Positions 36,607 to 47,489 of a stretch of DNA of 64,000 bases are shown here, one piece after another. Within the stretch, counting starts at the first letter, position 1, and each line of letters opens with the position of its first letter. The translations under genes and the position numbers were made by a program. Location: positions 1,364,001 to 1,428,000 of the forward strand of contig JAQOTA010000050.1 of assembly GCA_029532415.1 (NCBI GenBank), in the 5' to 3' direction. Below the pieces are notes generated by a model. The model was not told the DNA's origin and ran no database searches. It saw only the letters and a program-made list of their open reading frames with translations. The DNA comes from Marasmius tenuissimus. Lineage: Eukaryota > Basidiomycota > Agaricomycetes > Agaricales > Marasmiaceae.

Positions 36607-39150
36607 TTACTGCATTCGATGGTTTTCTGTACCGACCGGGATGTTTGCCTCAGCTTTCCTCAGGACTTGGGTACAAGCTCGCCCGATCTCTCGGATTCTT
36701 CGCGCACAGTCCTTGCTTAGCAATGTCACCTTCAAAGCTTTTCCCGTGTTCGCGCTGTCTGTGGGGCGTAAACCCGTCTCGTTGTGCTGGTATTTGACTA
36801 CCTCCCAGGTAATGAACGTCTTTGGATCAGATTACACCTTGCTTCATTGGCTGAGTGCACGGTCTCTGAGTACCTGGCACTCGAGGTATCGCCAACTTCT
36901 GTATGACCTGCAGTGATCACGATCATGCCCTTCATCCTGCACCGATATGATTTGGATAAAAGTAAGTAGCGTTCAACTCGTTCTCAAGGCGAAAAGCCGC
37001 GGGATACTGAGCATCGATCCGACATGTTTCTCGGCGACCACAATCGAGCTTAAACAGCGAACTCCTCGAGGTGGCTGCAACTTGCTTTGCATTGCTGTTG
37101 ATGCTGAGACCGGGTCCAGGTAAGTCAAAACCAAGCTCACAGTGCCATATGACATTTGCTATCGTTATCGTGGCCGTGATGGTTTTCACATGATCATAGT
37201 GTCAATCGTCGAATCTTCTGTGCTTCTATCTTCGACGTGCTCGCGATACAACCTGCACAATCTCTTCTGTCGTCGGCAGCTTCACTCTGGCACTGCAGAC
37301 ATGCGCTATCCACCCCACAAAAATGACTGCATGAAACTGGAAGCTTGCATACAGCAACCTAAAGGCGGTGAGCTATTGACGACGAATCCGGGAGTTTGAA
37401 TAGCGACTTGCAGGCTTCTCTTCAATTGAAGTTGATCGGATCTGCCTTGAGGCAACGTGAGTATTCTATCAACGTTGTAGTATCCATTCAAGAGCTCACC
37501 GAGTTTGCAGAATCTAGCTCGTTCCTTCGAGCATCTTCATCCCCCGTTGGGATCGTTGAGACCACTATACACCTTGTGCTCAATATAAGTGTTTACGTCC
37601 GTTCTTGACAGGGTTCAGAACTCACCTTAAAGGCCGTAGCTTCCGAAACCTCTTCACATCCCCCCTCAACTTGTAAGCTCTCTCCTTCTCCCTGGGTCAC
37701 TTCTTATGTGCCTCAATCTCCCCATCTCAAGCTCGGTTTTGGGATGTCGCTGTTCACTGGGCTCAAGCCGAACGCACGGTAAGTGTCTTATTGGCTTCGG
37801 ATAAGCCGACGGGAGGTTCACCTAGACAGTCGCCGTCGCGTTGATCGGGTTTTAGGGGTGGCAACGAAGGCTTGTGTATTTGCTATGAATGAATCAGGGA
37901 GTGATTCGTAGCGTTCCTTTGTTTCTTTTGGCAAATCAGTTTCCGAGAACGAGTCGTTTTCTCTTGACTTCGGACTCGTGGATGGCCGCAGGGTTGAGGG
38001 GTTTGAGTTGGTCGTGAGGTGCTTCGAGACTACAGAAGAGGGTCGGTCGCGTTGAAAAGACAGGATTCGGAACATTTGACCTCTAATTGAGGAGAGCGGG
38101 TTAGTAAACATGGATGGAAAGGCTGATGTTGTTGTGAGATCGTAGAAAGACAGAGGAGTGTAAGGTTTTACTCCGGAGGAACGGATATCGTTCAGCCGGT
38201 GTGCTTGTACGAGGAGAGTCATTATAAGAGAGGTGATTTTGGCGATCGCAGGTCGAGGTAGGCGTCCATGATGTGTGAATACAGAGGTCGTCGGGGATAA
38301 TGTCCCTGCCCCCACCGCTTCCGCCATCAAGCTCATAGCCTTTCTCCTTCTCGCTATCGTGTATCCGCTCCACGTTGTCTTTTACCTGAGTGTCAACCCG
38401 AGCCAGCTTGGTAGAACATGCAGTCACCACTTTGGTTGGGCGAGGTTATGCACCATGCCAGGCAGCAACAAGACGTCTGAGAAGGCGCAGGCCATCACCT
38501 CAGCAATTCACTGTCGATGCGCCAGTATGTGCGTTCAACGACCGGAGAATACGATAGGCGTCCACACGAGAGGTGCAAGGTTGATGGTGTTGACAAGGCG
38601 AGCATCCGAAGTGATTGTGTGGAAAACCTGGATGACGCGTCGTGTCACTGGATGGAGTGAATATACGGATAAAGGAGGCAACGACTGAGTGAAATGCTCT
38701 CTGACGTTTCCTTCACCTAGCTCGGTTGATGATGGTAGATGGTGTTCTGACGATAGGAAAGGATCCGATGCATTTTAGTGATTGGTTATAGGCATCCTAC
38801 AGAATACTTGGGAAGACAAAATTAGAAGAAAGACATGAGCTAGTCGAGCATACCGATGATATGGCAATCACTGACCCAGATTCGAGCTGAGAGCTGCGAC
38901 GGAGAGTCCGAAGTAGCTTGATTGAGAAGGGCACGTCGCCGTCGTTAAAGGACGTAGAGATCAGATTTTTTTAGTGGCGCCGTGCTGGGCGACTTCAGAC
39001 CTGGTCAATGCGTGAGAACATGATTATTGAAAACTGACTCGGACATTGCTCGGACAGGCTCGAAGCGCTTTCCTGCGCTTTCCCTGGATTCACCCCTGCA
39101 GCTCATAGTACTCCAATCTGCTTGCATTCCGGAAGCCAACCTCGCTGTCT
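36607..39150 (-). pseudogene. D5: family D gene, unclosed multi-exon model
   Basis: The stop is at 36607-36609. Conserved pieces: LDSEVGFRNASRLEYYEL at the N-terminal side (near 39150-39100, followed by a stop in this copy), the LNPAAIHESEVKRKRLVLG segment near 38010-37950, QRDGDCLGEPPVGLSEANKT near 37850-37790, KLRGDVKRFRKLRPLR near 37675-37630, then CIVVSTIPTGDED. A 172-codon minus-strand frame (37818-38336) crosses these in another register and is not conserved. 36750-37800 is nearly identical to 28820-29870. Confidence 0.38.
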
Positions 39151-39404
39151 AAGTCAACCTCCTTTTAGCGTTCACGCGTTCATGCTTCAAGCTCCTCAAT
39201 TAGTAGCAGTCATTTCGCCGGGTCGCAGAAATCTTAAATCAATCACAAAACCACTGTCCGCCCTCACGATTGCTACCGGCCTCAAACCAGAAACTTTACA
39301 TCGAGTCCAACTCTCTATCAATCTGGTTATTACCCTCCATCACTCATCAATTGCTTTCAACCCTTCTTGAAGCCGCGTGTACACCTACTAGTTGCTTCAA
39401 TCTC

Positions 39405-41085
39405 ATGTCGCCCCAATCCTCTCCCTTCCACGCTAGAACCGTGCTCTCTGCCTGCTCGCCTCAGCCGAGCTTCAACGAAACACAGTCTTTTCTCAGGTCC
39501 GCCGACACTCAAATCTTAGGACTACGAACAAAGAGTTCATGTTCGAATCAAGCACTGTGATAGACTGACCACTGCAGCGGCTATACTCGAGCGAGTGCTT
39601 CCTGTTCCTACACCATGGCACCTTGCACCAGTTGTCGGGCGTTATACTCTCGAGGCGATACACGCTATTCAAGAATGCTACAAATCCGGAGTACCAGTGG
39701 AGGTACGGTTGTGGATGCCTCGGAGTGATGGTCGACAAGTAATTCTTCGAGCTTCAAGCTTTAAGACCGAGGCCCTTTGGGACTGGGTCAGTGCTCAGCT
39801 TCCCAGGCTATATGCCCAATTGCTCAAGTGCGTGGCGAGTCTGTTGACACAGAGACTCTTGGAGAGTCTCTACACCTTGATTCTCACATACCTACCAGAC
39901 CACGTTCGGTCTATCTAACGGTTTACTCTCGTTCAACAGTATCGACACTCAGGCTCATGATTTCGGGCCCGACATACCTTCATTGCGTCCCCTATCGAGA
40001 GAGGAGCCACTTTGACCTGGTCACCGATCGACTCGACTGAAGGCATGCCCAGTTCCACCGACGTCGAAGATCATGGCCGTCTCAAATTAGATATTCTCGC
40101 GGTCAAACAGTCCAGACTCTCGGATGACCGAGTGTCGGTGAGCAAACCCTGATTTGCCGCGTCCGAAGACTCATGAACCTTCAGTACGCCACTGCCCAAC
40201 CTGTGGTCTGGCATTACCGTCAACACTCCGGGGGCGACACCATTGAAACGCCGTTGTGAGTGCTTCTCTGCAGTCAGGATGGTTTCCTTTCATCCGCAAC
40301 CCCAAGACTCACCACGAACGTACCCAGCACCTGCAAACTCTGTTTTTTTTTAGTACTGACGGGTATATGACACGACAATGCACCAGTCGATGTCTCCCGC
40401 TGGCACATAGTTTCAGACTAGGCCTCTATAATCGGCGAACTTCATGCTCAATCTGGACGACAGAGAGGGATATGTGGTTTCACCTCGATGGTTGTGTGCA
40501 CTCGTCGCTCGTAAGCCATTCTTTTCGCCGTGTTGTATGTGCGCGTTCACAGACTCTGAAGCTTGTGATTCGGCCTTGTCGAACGCCGCGTCTTCACTGA
40601 AGACACCCGTGAACCCGTTATTTGAGATCGCCCGATGTCGAGAGCAAGAAGCTGAAACTATAATAATTAGTTCACATATTGATCAACGTATACCTACAAG
40701 TAGACACGAGAAATGTACATGCACATACTCAAAATCCACGACAGGCCCAGGAGACGAGCCTCATAAAAGTGAAAGTTCTGAGATATTGAGACGCATTAAA
40801 ATTCTTCACCATCCCACGAAGTCATCCAGTCATCCAGCTACCCAAGGGGGTCATCAGTTCCCCTGCCTTTGCTTTCGCGCTTCCTTTCGGCTGGACGCCG
40901 CACGGATCCTCTCTGTGAGCCTCGACCATCCGGAAAGCCTAGTGGAACGTAGTACAACAGCATTATTCAGGGTCTCGGACTGGTACTGGGAGCCGAACTC
41001 TTCTACGTCGGGTGGTTCGCACTCGATCAGGTCTGCTGGAACAACAGTAAGAATGGTGCAGGGCTTCAGTAGTTGGAACGTTTGA
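39405..41085 (+). pseudogene. E6: family E gene, frameshifted, runs antisense into A6
   Basis: The start at 39405 gives MSPQSSPFH, QPSFNETQSFLRSADTQILG. The next exon is well preserved (VVGRYTLEAIHAIQECYKSG, then VPVEVRLWMP and SFKTEALWDWVSAQLPRLYA) and ends at a GTGCGT donor near 39829. A 1-base deletion near 40086 breaks the SKLDIL segment. The donor of the intron before the HVVSPRW exon is mutated (CACATAG instead of GTATGA). The terminal TAA is TAC as in E5, and the last frame continues to 41085 antisense to A6 exon 11. Confidence 0.45.
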
Positions 41086-43199
41086 CTTGCCTGTGGCGGA
41101 TTCGTCATCATCTTCGTATATGGTGCTCAGACTCTCCGTTGATTGGCTCCAAGGATCAAGTTCTTGCACCCGTACTTCCGCCAGCTGAGCATCATAAGGA
41201 TCCCCTGGGAAGAGTGAATCAGTATTCAACGGGTTTCAGATCAAGAAAGGGTACTTGCCGTATATCAGCCCTGGATATCCATGCTCTTGCGCGTAATCCC
41301 GCCCATCCCAATCATAGTTTCTCGATCTGAGATGATCACAGACAAAACCGTGGTCCTGACCCCACCAATAAGACCCAACCCAGTCCTCCGTTTTCAGTCT
41401 GGGAATACCAAGCTCCTCCCAACTCTCCTCGGCAATGACATCTTTTCCTTGCGGGTCGTGGCTCCAATAAAACAGAGGTCGAGGAAATGGGTATGGTATA
41501 CAATGCATATTGTTGATGATCTTGGAACGCAGAGGTGGAACAAAAAGGTATACCGGGGTTGAAGACGTCGTGGGGTCGTGATGGAAGGTCGCTTTGAGAA
41601 GAAATCCGACTTGATCGACATAAACTGAGTCGAACGAAAGATCAGACGGGGAAGGCAGGAGAGTTTTAGCGGGTACTTACCAACGTCCCCCTCATCCTCG
41701 CAGCCAATGAAGGGAAGAGACTGGCAGAGGTAGGCAGCCCGAAGTTGATTGCGGTCTTTCCCTGAAATGCGCAAGCCGAAATCGAGGGTGATTTGGACAT
41801 CACCAGGCTTGCGGAATGAAAGGTCGACTTGCCAGGGCACTGAAATTGGTTAGGAATGGAAGATGGTGTCGATGGGTGGACATACCCGAGCTGGAATAGC
41901 CTGCTTTGACGTCGGGATGCCAACTCTTGCAAACCCACTCGAGGGTAGGAGTAGAGGGAAAGTGGGCGAGGTTTCCGGCCTTGTTGTAGTCGATGACGGC
42001 TCCGAAAGTCAAAAACCCGTGTTTGGCCCAGCTTGACAGATTGCTGATCCACCTCCATTCCAATGACGCAACCAGGCACAAAACATCGCCGAGGGTTTCC
42101 TCGACGCAGGCGACGATTTCGTTGGGATCGAGTTGTCGAAGAGTCTCTTGGCGAAGTGGGGGGAGGTGGCTGGGGGATGGTTGGAGGAAGTCTTCACTCG
42201 GCGGGTCGAGGGCAACAGAAGCCGGATTGTAATGCCAACTCAAAGTTTTGAGATTCACCGACCAATCCCTCCAACGAGCCGTAACCTGGTTGCTGTTACT
42301 AACTAGCTGATAATGGAAACAACCACCTCACCGTAAACACCACAGTCTCGTCGTCGCGCAAAGACTTGATTGCACCCATCTGAAGAAACTCACTGTCAGA
42401 ACGTACAAGAAGCTCAGATGTTGAACATACATGTGTATACAAGAAGTAGTAATATACAAGGCGGTTCTTTTCCAACAACTCAATGACATATCCCTGTCCT
42501 TCCGCAAGTTCTACGACATGTCAGCATTTACGATTGAACACCTGACAGAAGACCTACCATCGTGTGCAATCAGCGTCGATAGATTGGACCCACTGAATGC
42601 AAACAGTTGAGACAGGTATGGCGACCTGGATGTCGTCAGTATCATTATGAGGACAGGCTACTATATGACATACTGCAGCGACGTCGCAGCCTTCAAGACA
42701 CATTCTAGCACCTACAGCTAGTCAACAAATGTTCACTATATCGGAAAAGCCATCGCTCACCAATTCGAACCCGTCATCATTTTCGCGCACTGGCTCAAAC
42801 TTCGTCACAGTAAACAGTCCTCCGACCCCGACAACCTCCGCGGTTTGTGTCGTCTTCCTAACCATGACTGCCCGAGGTTCCGGCGATGTCGAGGTTCCAC
42901 CTTCAGATTCGGGCCTGATGGTAACAGATATGACTCGGGTTGAGAGATGGCGCCGAAAGATGAGGTCGCCGTCGATGATACGTCGATAGGTTTTCCCGTA
43001 CTAGACAGAAGGACAAACGATAAGCGGCGGTCGTTATTCAACGAGACGTTCTACGCACCACTTCAACGACCCGATCAACTGTGTGAGTGAATTGGTAGGA
43101 GTTATTATTCGTTATTGCATCTCCATGCACGATCCGAAAATCGGCATGAGGTCCTATGATTGTGCCTTGGGCATTGGCGAAATGGCTCGAGCTGCTCAT
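40854..43199 (-). CDS. A6: family A protein, apparently intact
   Basis: The start is at 43197-43199 (MSSSSHFANAQ) and the stop at 40854-40856. Exon 1 has a variant end (VDRVVEV), one codon longer than in other copies. Exon 5 is the ELLEKNRLVYYYFLYTH type. Exon 7 has PNEIVACVEETLGDVLCLVA and TFGAVIDYNKAGNLAHFPST. Exon 9 has FYWSHDPQGKDVIAEESWEE. Introns 9 and 10 have GC donors. The type I C-terminus ends KEARKQRQGN. It converges on E6, whose frame overlaps the A6 3' end. Confidence 0.82.
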
Positions 43200-43859
43200 C
43201 GAATGGGATAGAGTCAAGTGGTGGGAGGGAAGATGGGGGGGGGAAGAAGAAAGAGACAAGCTGTTGCGACTAGTTGCTTTCTTGACTATATAAGACAATC
43301 ACAGCCCGTCTCGTGTTCCAATCTCCACCATATCTCCCCCTACTGACATGGTCACCCGGTGCATTCCCGGTATTCGTAGGCTCGTCGTGCGGGTCCAATA
43401 GGAATCCGCGAGAAATGGGTTGCTTCGATGACAGAGGTTACGCCTAGAGAGGGCGAGGTCGAGAAGGAAGCCTAAGGATTATCGATCTTCAAGTTCGCCG
43501 CTTGAGTTCGTCACGAGAAGGAATGTCCGTGGGTGGCGGATTTATCGATGGAGACGGAGAGAGAGTCTACCGTTCGATGAACGACCTATAGTCGACGGTG
43601 ATGGTTGTTAACTCGTGAAGGAGAATGTTTGTGCCCTCTTACCCCTCCAAACTTGCTGTTCTCTTCTCGTACTCATCGGTGGTCAGGAACTCACCACGAT
43701 TGGACTCATCAACATCCCTCAAGAGTTTTCCCTGATTCGGTGCAACGCCTGCAACTAAAACCGACGTATTCAGTATTTTCTTACTCCGGAGTAGAGCGGG
43801 AAAACCTCACCTTGACCAACGGATTCCTCACAATGAACCCAAAATCCGAAATGAGCTAG
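43200..43859. other. Upstream region of A6, partner of 15306-15959
   Basis: It holds the A6 promoter side with a CTATATAAGACAATCACAGC element near 43284. It is similar throughout to the upstream region of A3. No conserved reading frame. Confidence 0.4.
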
Positions 43860-46680
43860 AGCGCGTCCGAGTTGGTCAACAGTGACGCCAATAGCCGTCG
43901 GAAAAGTATACGTCGAGAATGATGTAGAGGGCGAGCTGGTAGAGAGGATGGCAGAGACCAGTATAGAAGGTAACCCCGCCTCAGCCCCTCAAGGGACAAC
44001 CTTAGAAGGTTTGAGCATAGATGAGGAGGAAGGGTGAATGAGAAGGGCGTCGTGGAGGGTGGCGCCGATAAAATTCGGCGTGCCTCATGCTCAGCATGAG
44101 ACTCAACCTACTCGACGGATATTCCGGTATCTCGAAAGGGCGTCATAGAGGTCTTTTCGATGTACTTTCAGCTTGGACAGGCGCGTCCTACTAGAGTCAA
44201 TCTAACGCGACGGAGGGGCGCCAAGTCTGAAATCAGTAAGGGCTATATTCGTGATGATAAACAGACGTGCAGCTTACTTCCAAGAGAGAACCGTCGATGG
44301 TCTTGTATGAACTATAGTTGGGCCAATTTTACCCAACATTGAGCGAAATCGGACCGGTCGTGATGATTGCAGAAGAAGCCGCGTTGCACGGGCGCTTAGC
44401 CGGACAACAAATCTCACCTCAACCACCACCACCACCACCATCAACCACGGCTCAGAGAACATCTGCTCACGCTCCCGTTCTTTCCTCACCTCTATACCTC
44501 ACATCAAATTTTTTTTTCTCGACCCGTTCGAGTTTATCTACAAGTGTTTGAAGAAAGCTATCAATTTTGTCGCATCCTTTCGCCGAACCGGAGGCCAGAT
44601 ATGCATGGAGTGGGGATGGACAAGATTCAGATGAGAAGGCATCGGTAGACGGGATGGCATAGCATGAGTTAGGCTTGAAAATGACCGGTATGTGACTTGT
44701 ATATGTATTTTAGAGAACTGCGATTGAACTGTCCAGCTACTATAGCATGCCAGTGTACGTCTGAGACGACCGTATCAACGACGAGCTCCCGGACGATCAT
44801 CGAACGCCTCCACGGCCACTCCGACACCAACCCCCACGATCCCGCCTCTGGGTCCACATCTCCATCACCAACCCAACGTCAATTCTCACCCACACCGGAT
44901 GCCGGGAGAACAGACCATTCGATGTACTCAAGTCGTCCTTTTTCAATGTCACGAATGCACGCCATTGGCTCGTATCCGAAACGCAATGAATCTTTACGAG
45001 TATCTTCATTACTCAACTATTCCTACCCAAAAACCTCTCCGTTCCGCTCGCCGTCTCGGTATCGACTACTCAGAGATCGTGGATGGGAACGACTTCGATT
45101 TCAGTCGGATATCCATATAAGAGTGACGTTTGGGCTGAAAATGTGGAGACTGTTGATGAACGCTGTGGTGCGCATGTTTCAGGCTCGGAAAATGACCAGA
45201 AGGTGAGCTTGCATGCCTATTCTCGATAATCACAACACTCGTGACACTCGTGAGCAGCTCTCCCCTCTGCCGTTCATCCACAACTTCGTATCCTGGAAAT
45301 CGGGACGCCTCACTATGAGAATTCAATCAGCGATCGACCACTTTCACGGCACGACCGTAGCTCAGCGGGTGGGCCGGCTGGGTAGTTTGTGGACAAGGCG
45401 AACCACGAGACTGAGAGCGAGTCCGGAAGAAAGACTACGAAACCTACCCGCTCCCGAACTTACGACACAAGATTGGCGACATATCGGTGTACTACTACCG
45501 TGTAGGTCCGAGAGGGTACCATAAGGTGAGGCCTGTGAGGTGATGTTTTACGTTACATATTGTATCACAATGAAGTTTGAGAAACCATAACGCGTCGAAC
45601 GAGAACAAACACAGAGAAAATAAGCATTAGCACTTGATGATAAACCAGAAGAGACTTCGGGAATGAACGGTACATATGGGCCATAAACTTTCACTGCCGA
45701 GGAAGACGCGACTTGGACTCATTCAACACCGCGATGATCCCGACCTCGGCCTCCTCTCTGAATTGTTGGAATTTGCACTGATGCTAGCTATACCTGGTCC
45801 AACCTCAAATGTCCATCGACCCCCGCACTGGAATCCCAAGCCTCTCCTTGTCACTGGCAACACTCGCTTTCGAAATCGCATCAAGCATTGGGATGGTCGG
45901 ATAACTTGAAGAATGGCAGAGGTTGACCGGGTCGGAAGCTAGACGCAGTGGACGGCTTTTTCCTGACGCAGAGTTCCTCTTCCATGCAGGAGTCAGGAAA
46001 ACGTTCAACAGTTGTGTTGACTGGACGATGCTACGATGACACATGACCTCTGCGATAGATTCGTGATCCAATACCTCTAATCACCAATTTCTCTGGCCTT
46101 TTCTCTCCCCGGCCGTCTCTCGACCGGAATTCCTCTACCCTCAACAGACACCAATGAACATTAGTCTGCGGCTAAGGACGTGCCAACTACCAAGAACAAT
46201 TTACGGTGCGAGGGAAAGAGTCAATCTGAACCAGGGAACGGGATTGTATAAGGAGCGGAAAGTTGAGATAGGACAGGGCTGCGTCGAACCACGAGAGAGA
46301 GAGAGCCCTCAGAAATGACACAGTGCGCGTCATGCTTTCCCTCTAGTTTTCCTCCGCATTCTGACCCTCTTTGTATCATCCAGGACGAATTTGTAAGCCC
46401 TCATACGGTTCACCCTGCGCCAACACAACGCCTACGACTACTGTACCGAATGCTGTTCAATTGCCGCGCATGAGAGGGAACGAAGACAGTGACTTAATGG
46501 CTTTCGATGACGGAGATACGTGGCTTGAAGTCCGGACATCGTTGATTGTCCAAGACAATCGACGTGAGCTCATCCAGATGCGGGATCCTTTCTACGCATC
46601 GCTGGTGTCATTCGTACTGGAGGAACCTATAAATCTCCAATACTATCCTCCTCTCTTGCATCCTCCTCGAGCCTGAACAC
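43860..46680 (+). pseudogene. K2: longest family K remnant
   Basis: It parallels K1 from 43860 to about 45600. The conserved exon near 44835-45050 reads RLWVHISITNPTSILTHTG, then FDVLKSSFFNVTNARHWLVS; it is interrupted by TGA where K1 has a tryptophan codon. The stretch 45315-45490 is open and matches K1 (MRIQSAID, then LRASPEERLRNLPAPELT). Beyond the K1 end, 46080-46300 aligns with K3 at 22320-22540 (GACACCAATGAACATTAG... and GAGGGAAAGAG), so K2 keeps a 3' part that K1 lost. 45640-46080 and 46310-46680 show open frames but nothing recognisable. Confidence 0.33.
44423..44440. repeat. Short CCA triplet repeat
   Basis: Six CCA units, expanded relative to the matching place in K1 near 16520. 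It lies inside a K gene remnant. Confidence 0.8.
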
Positions 46681-46829
46681 TAGCAGGCGTTCTTTTGGTT
46701 CCTTTAGCGACTCCGTACCCTTTTCAGACGGCATATTTCTTTCGTCCGGCGATCTCAATCAGAGATTCGTCACATCTCCTAGCTTCAGCTGTGCTTCATC
46801 CTCGCTATAATCGACCATCAAATTTTATC

Positions 46830-47420
46830 TCCTTGCTGCATTGAGTCCTGCCATTTTGGATGCCTACCTCATTGTGAGGCTGCTCTTGGACTGTGCCTTG
46901 CAAAGCCTACTCCGTTTTCCTCTGGGTCTTAGGGCGCTCGTCAAAAGGACCGGCACTGGCCGGAGTTCGATAAGGTACTTACTATGTTGGATCTCCCGGA
47001 GTCCCAGACATACTGCGCACCTTGGGACTCCGTCGATCCAGGTTCTCGTCTACTACCGTTGGGCATGCGAGTCGAAAATGAAGCAAACAACGCCTTGGAC
47101 TCGCTGAAGCGCCGAAGAATCGATTCTTGAACCAGGTCTTGATCGCAGACGAATATCTAGACTCGATCCGGACAACAGAGAAGAAATTCAAGACTCGACC
47201 TTGAGTTTAGCGTACATGCATCGCAGTGCACGCTCGTACGTCGCTCTTTCTGCCATGTTATGTGCTCACGAAGCCTGTGGTAAGGCCTTTTGTTTCGTCG
47301 CGCCTCCCACAGCTTGCTGAAAATGCCCAAGGACGCGCCGTACTATGACCAGAAGATGTCGAGAGAGGGTCGAGTTCCATAAATCAATTCATACCGTGAT
47401 CAGTATACCTACAGATAGAG
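46830..47420 (+). pseudogene. E7: diverged family E remnant beside A7
   Basis: The 3' part (47210-47400) aligns with the last exons of E3, E5 and E6: a possible short intron near 47235, then EACGKAFCFVAPPTA in the frame of EACDSALSN, an in-frame TGA, and TRRCRERVE in the frame of IARCREQEAE. The upstream open stretch (46841 onward, LDAYLIVRLLLDCALQSLLR) may belong to it. It converges on A7, 70 bases from the A7 stop. Confidence 0.3.
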
Positions 47421-47489
47421 AAAATAAAACACGTTACAAGTCCGCCAGAGGCCGAGGTAGACCCCAATGTTGATAGACTACCTTACTAC

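Noticed and set aside
37818..38336. 172-codon minus-strand frame in unit 5
   Set aside because: It crosses three conserved family D exons in the wrong register and is broken in the other units.
40256..40600. 114-codon plus-strand frame in E6
   Set aside because: It reads through sequence that behaves as introns in E3 and E5; only part of it is the E frame.
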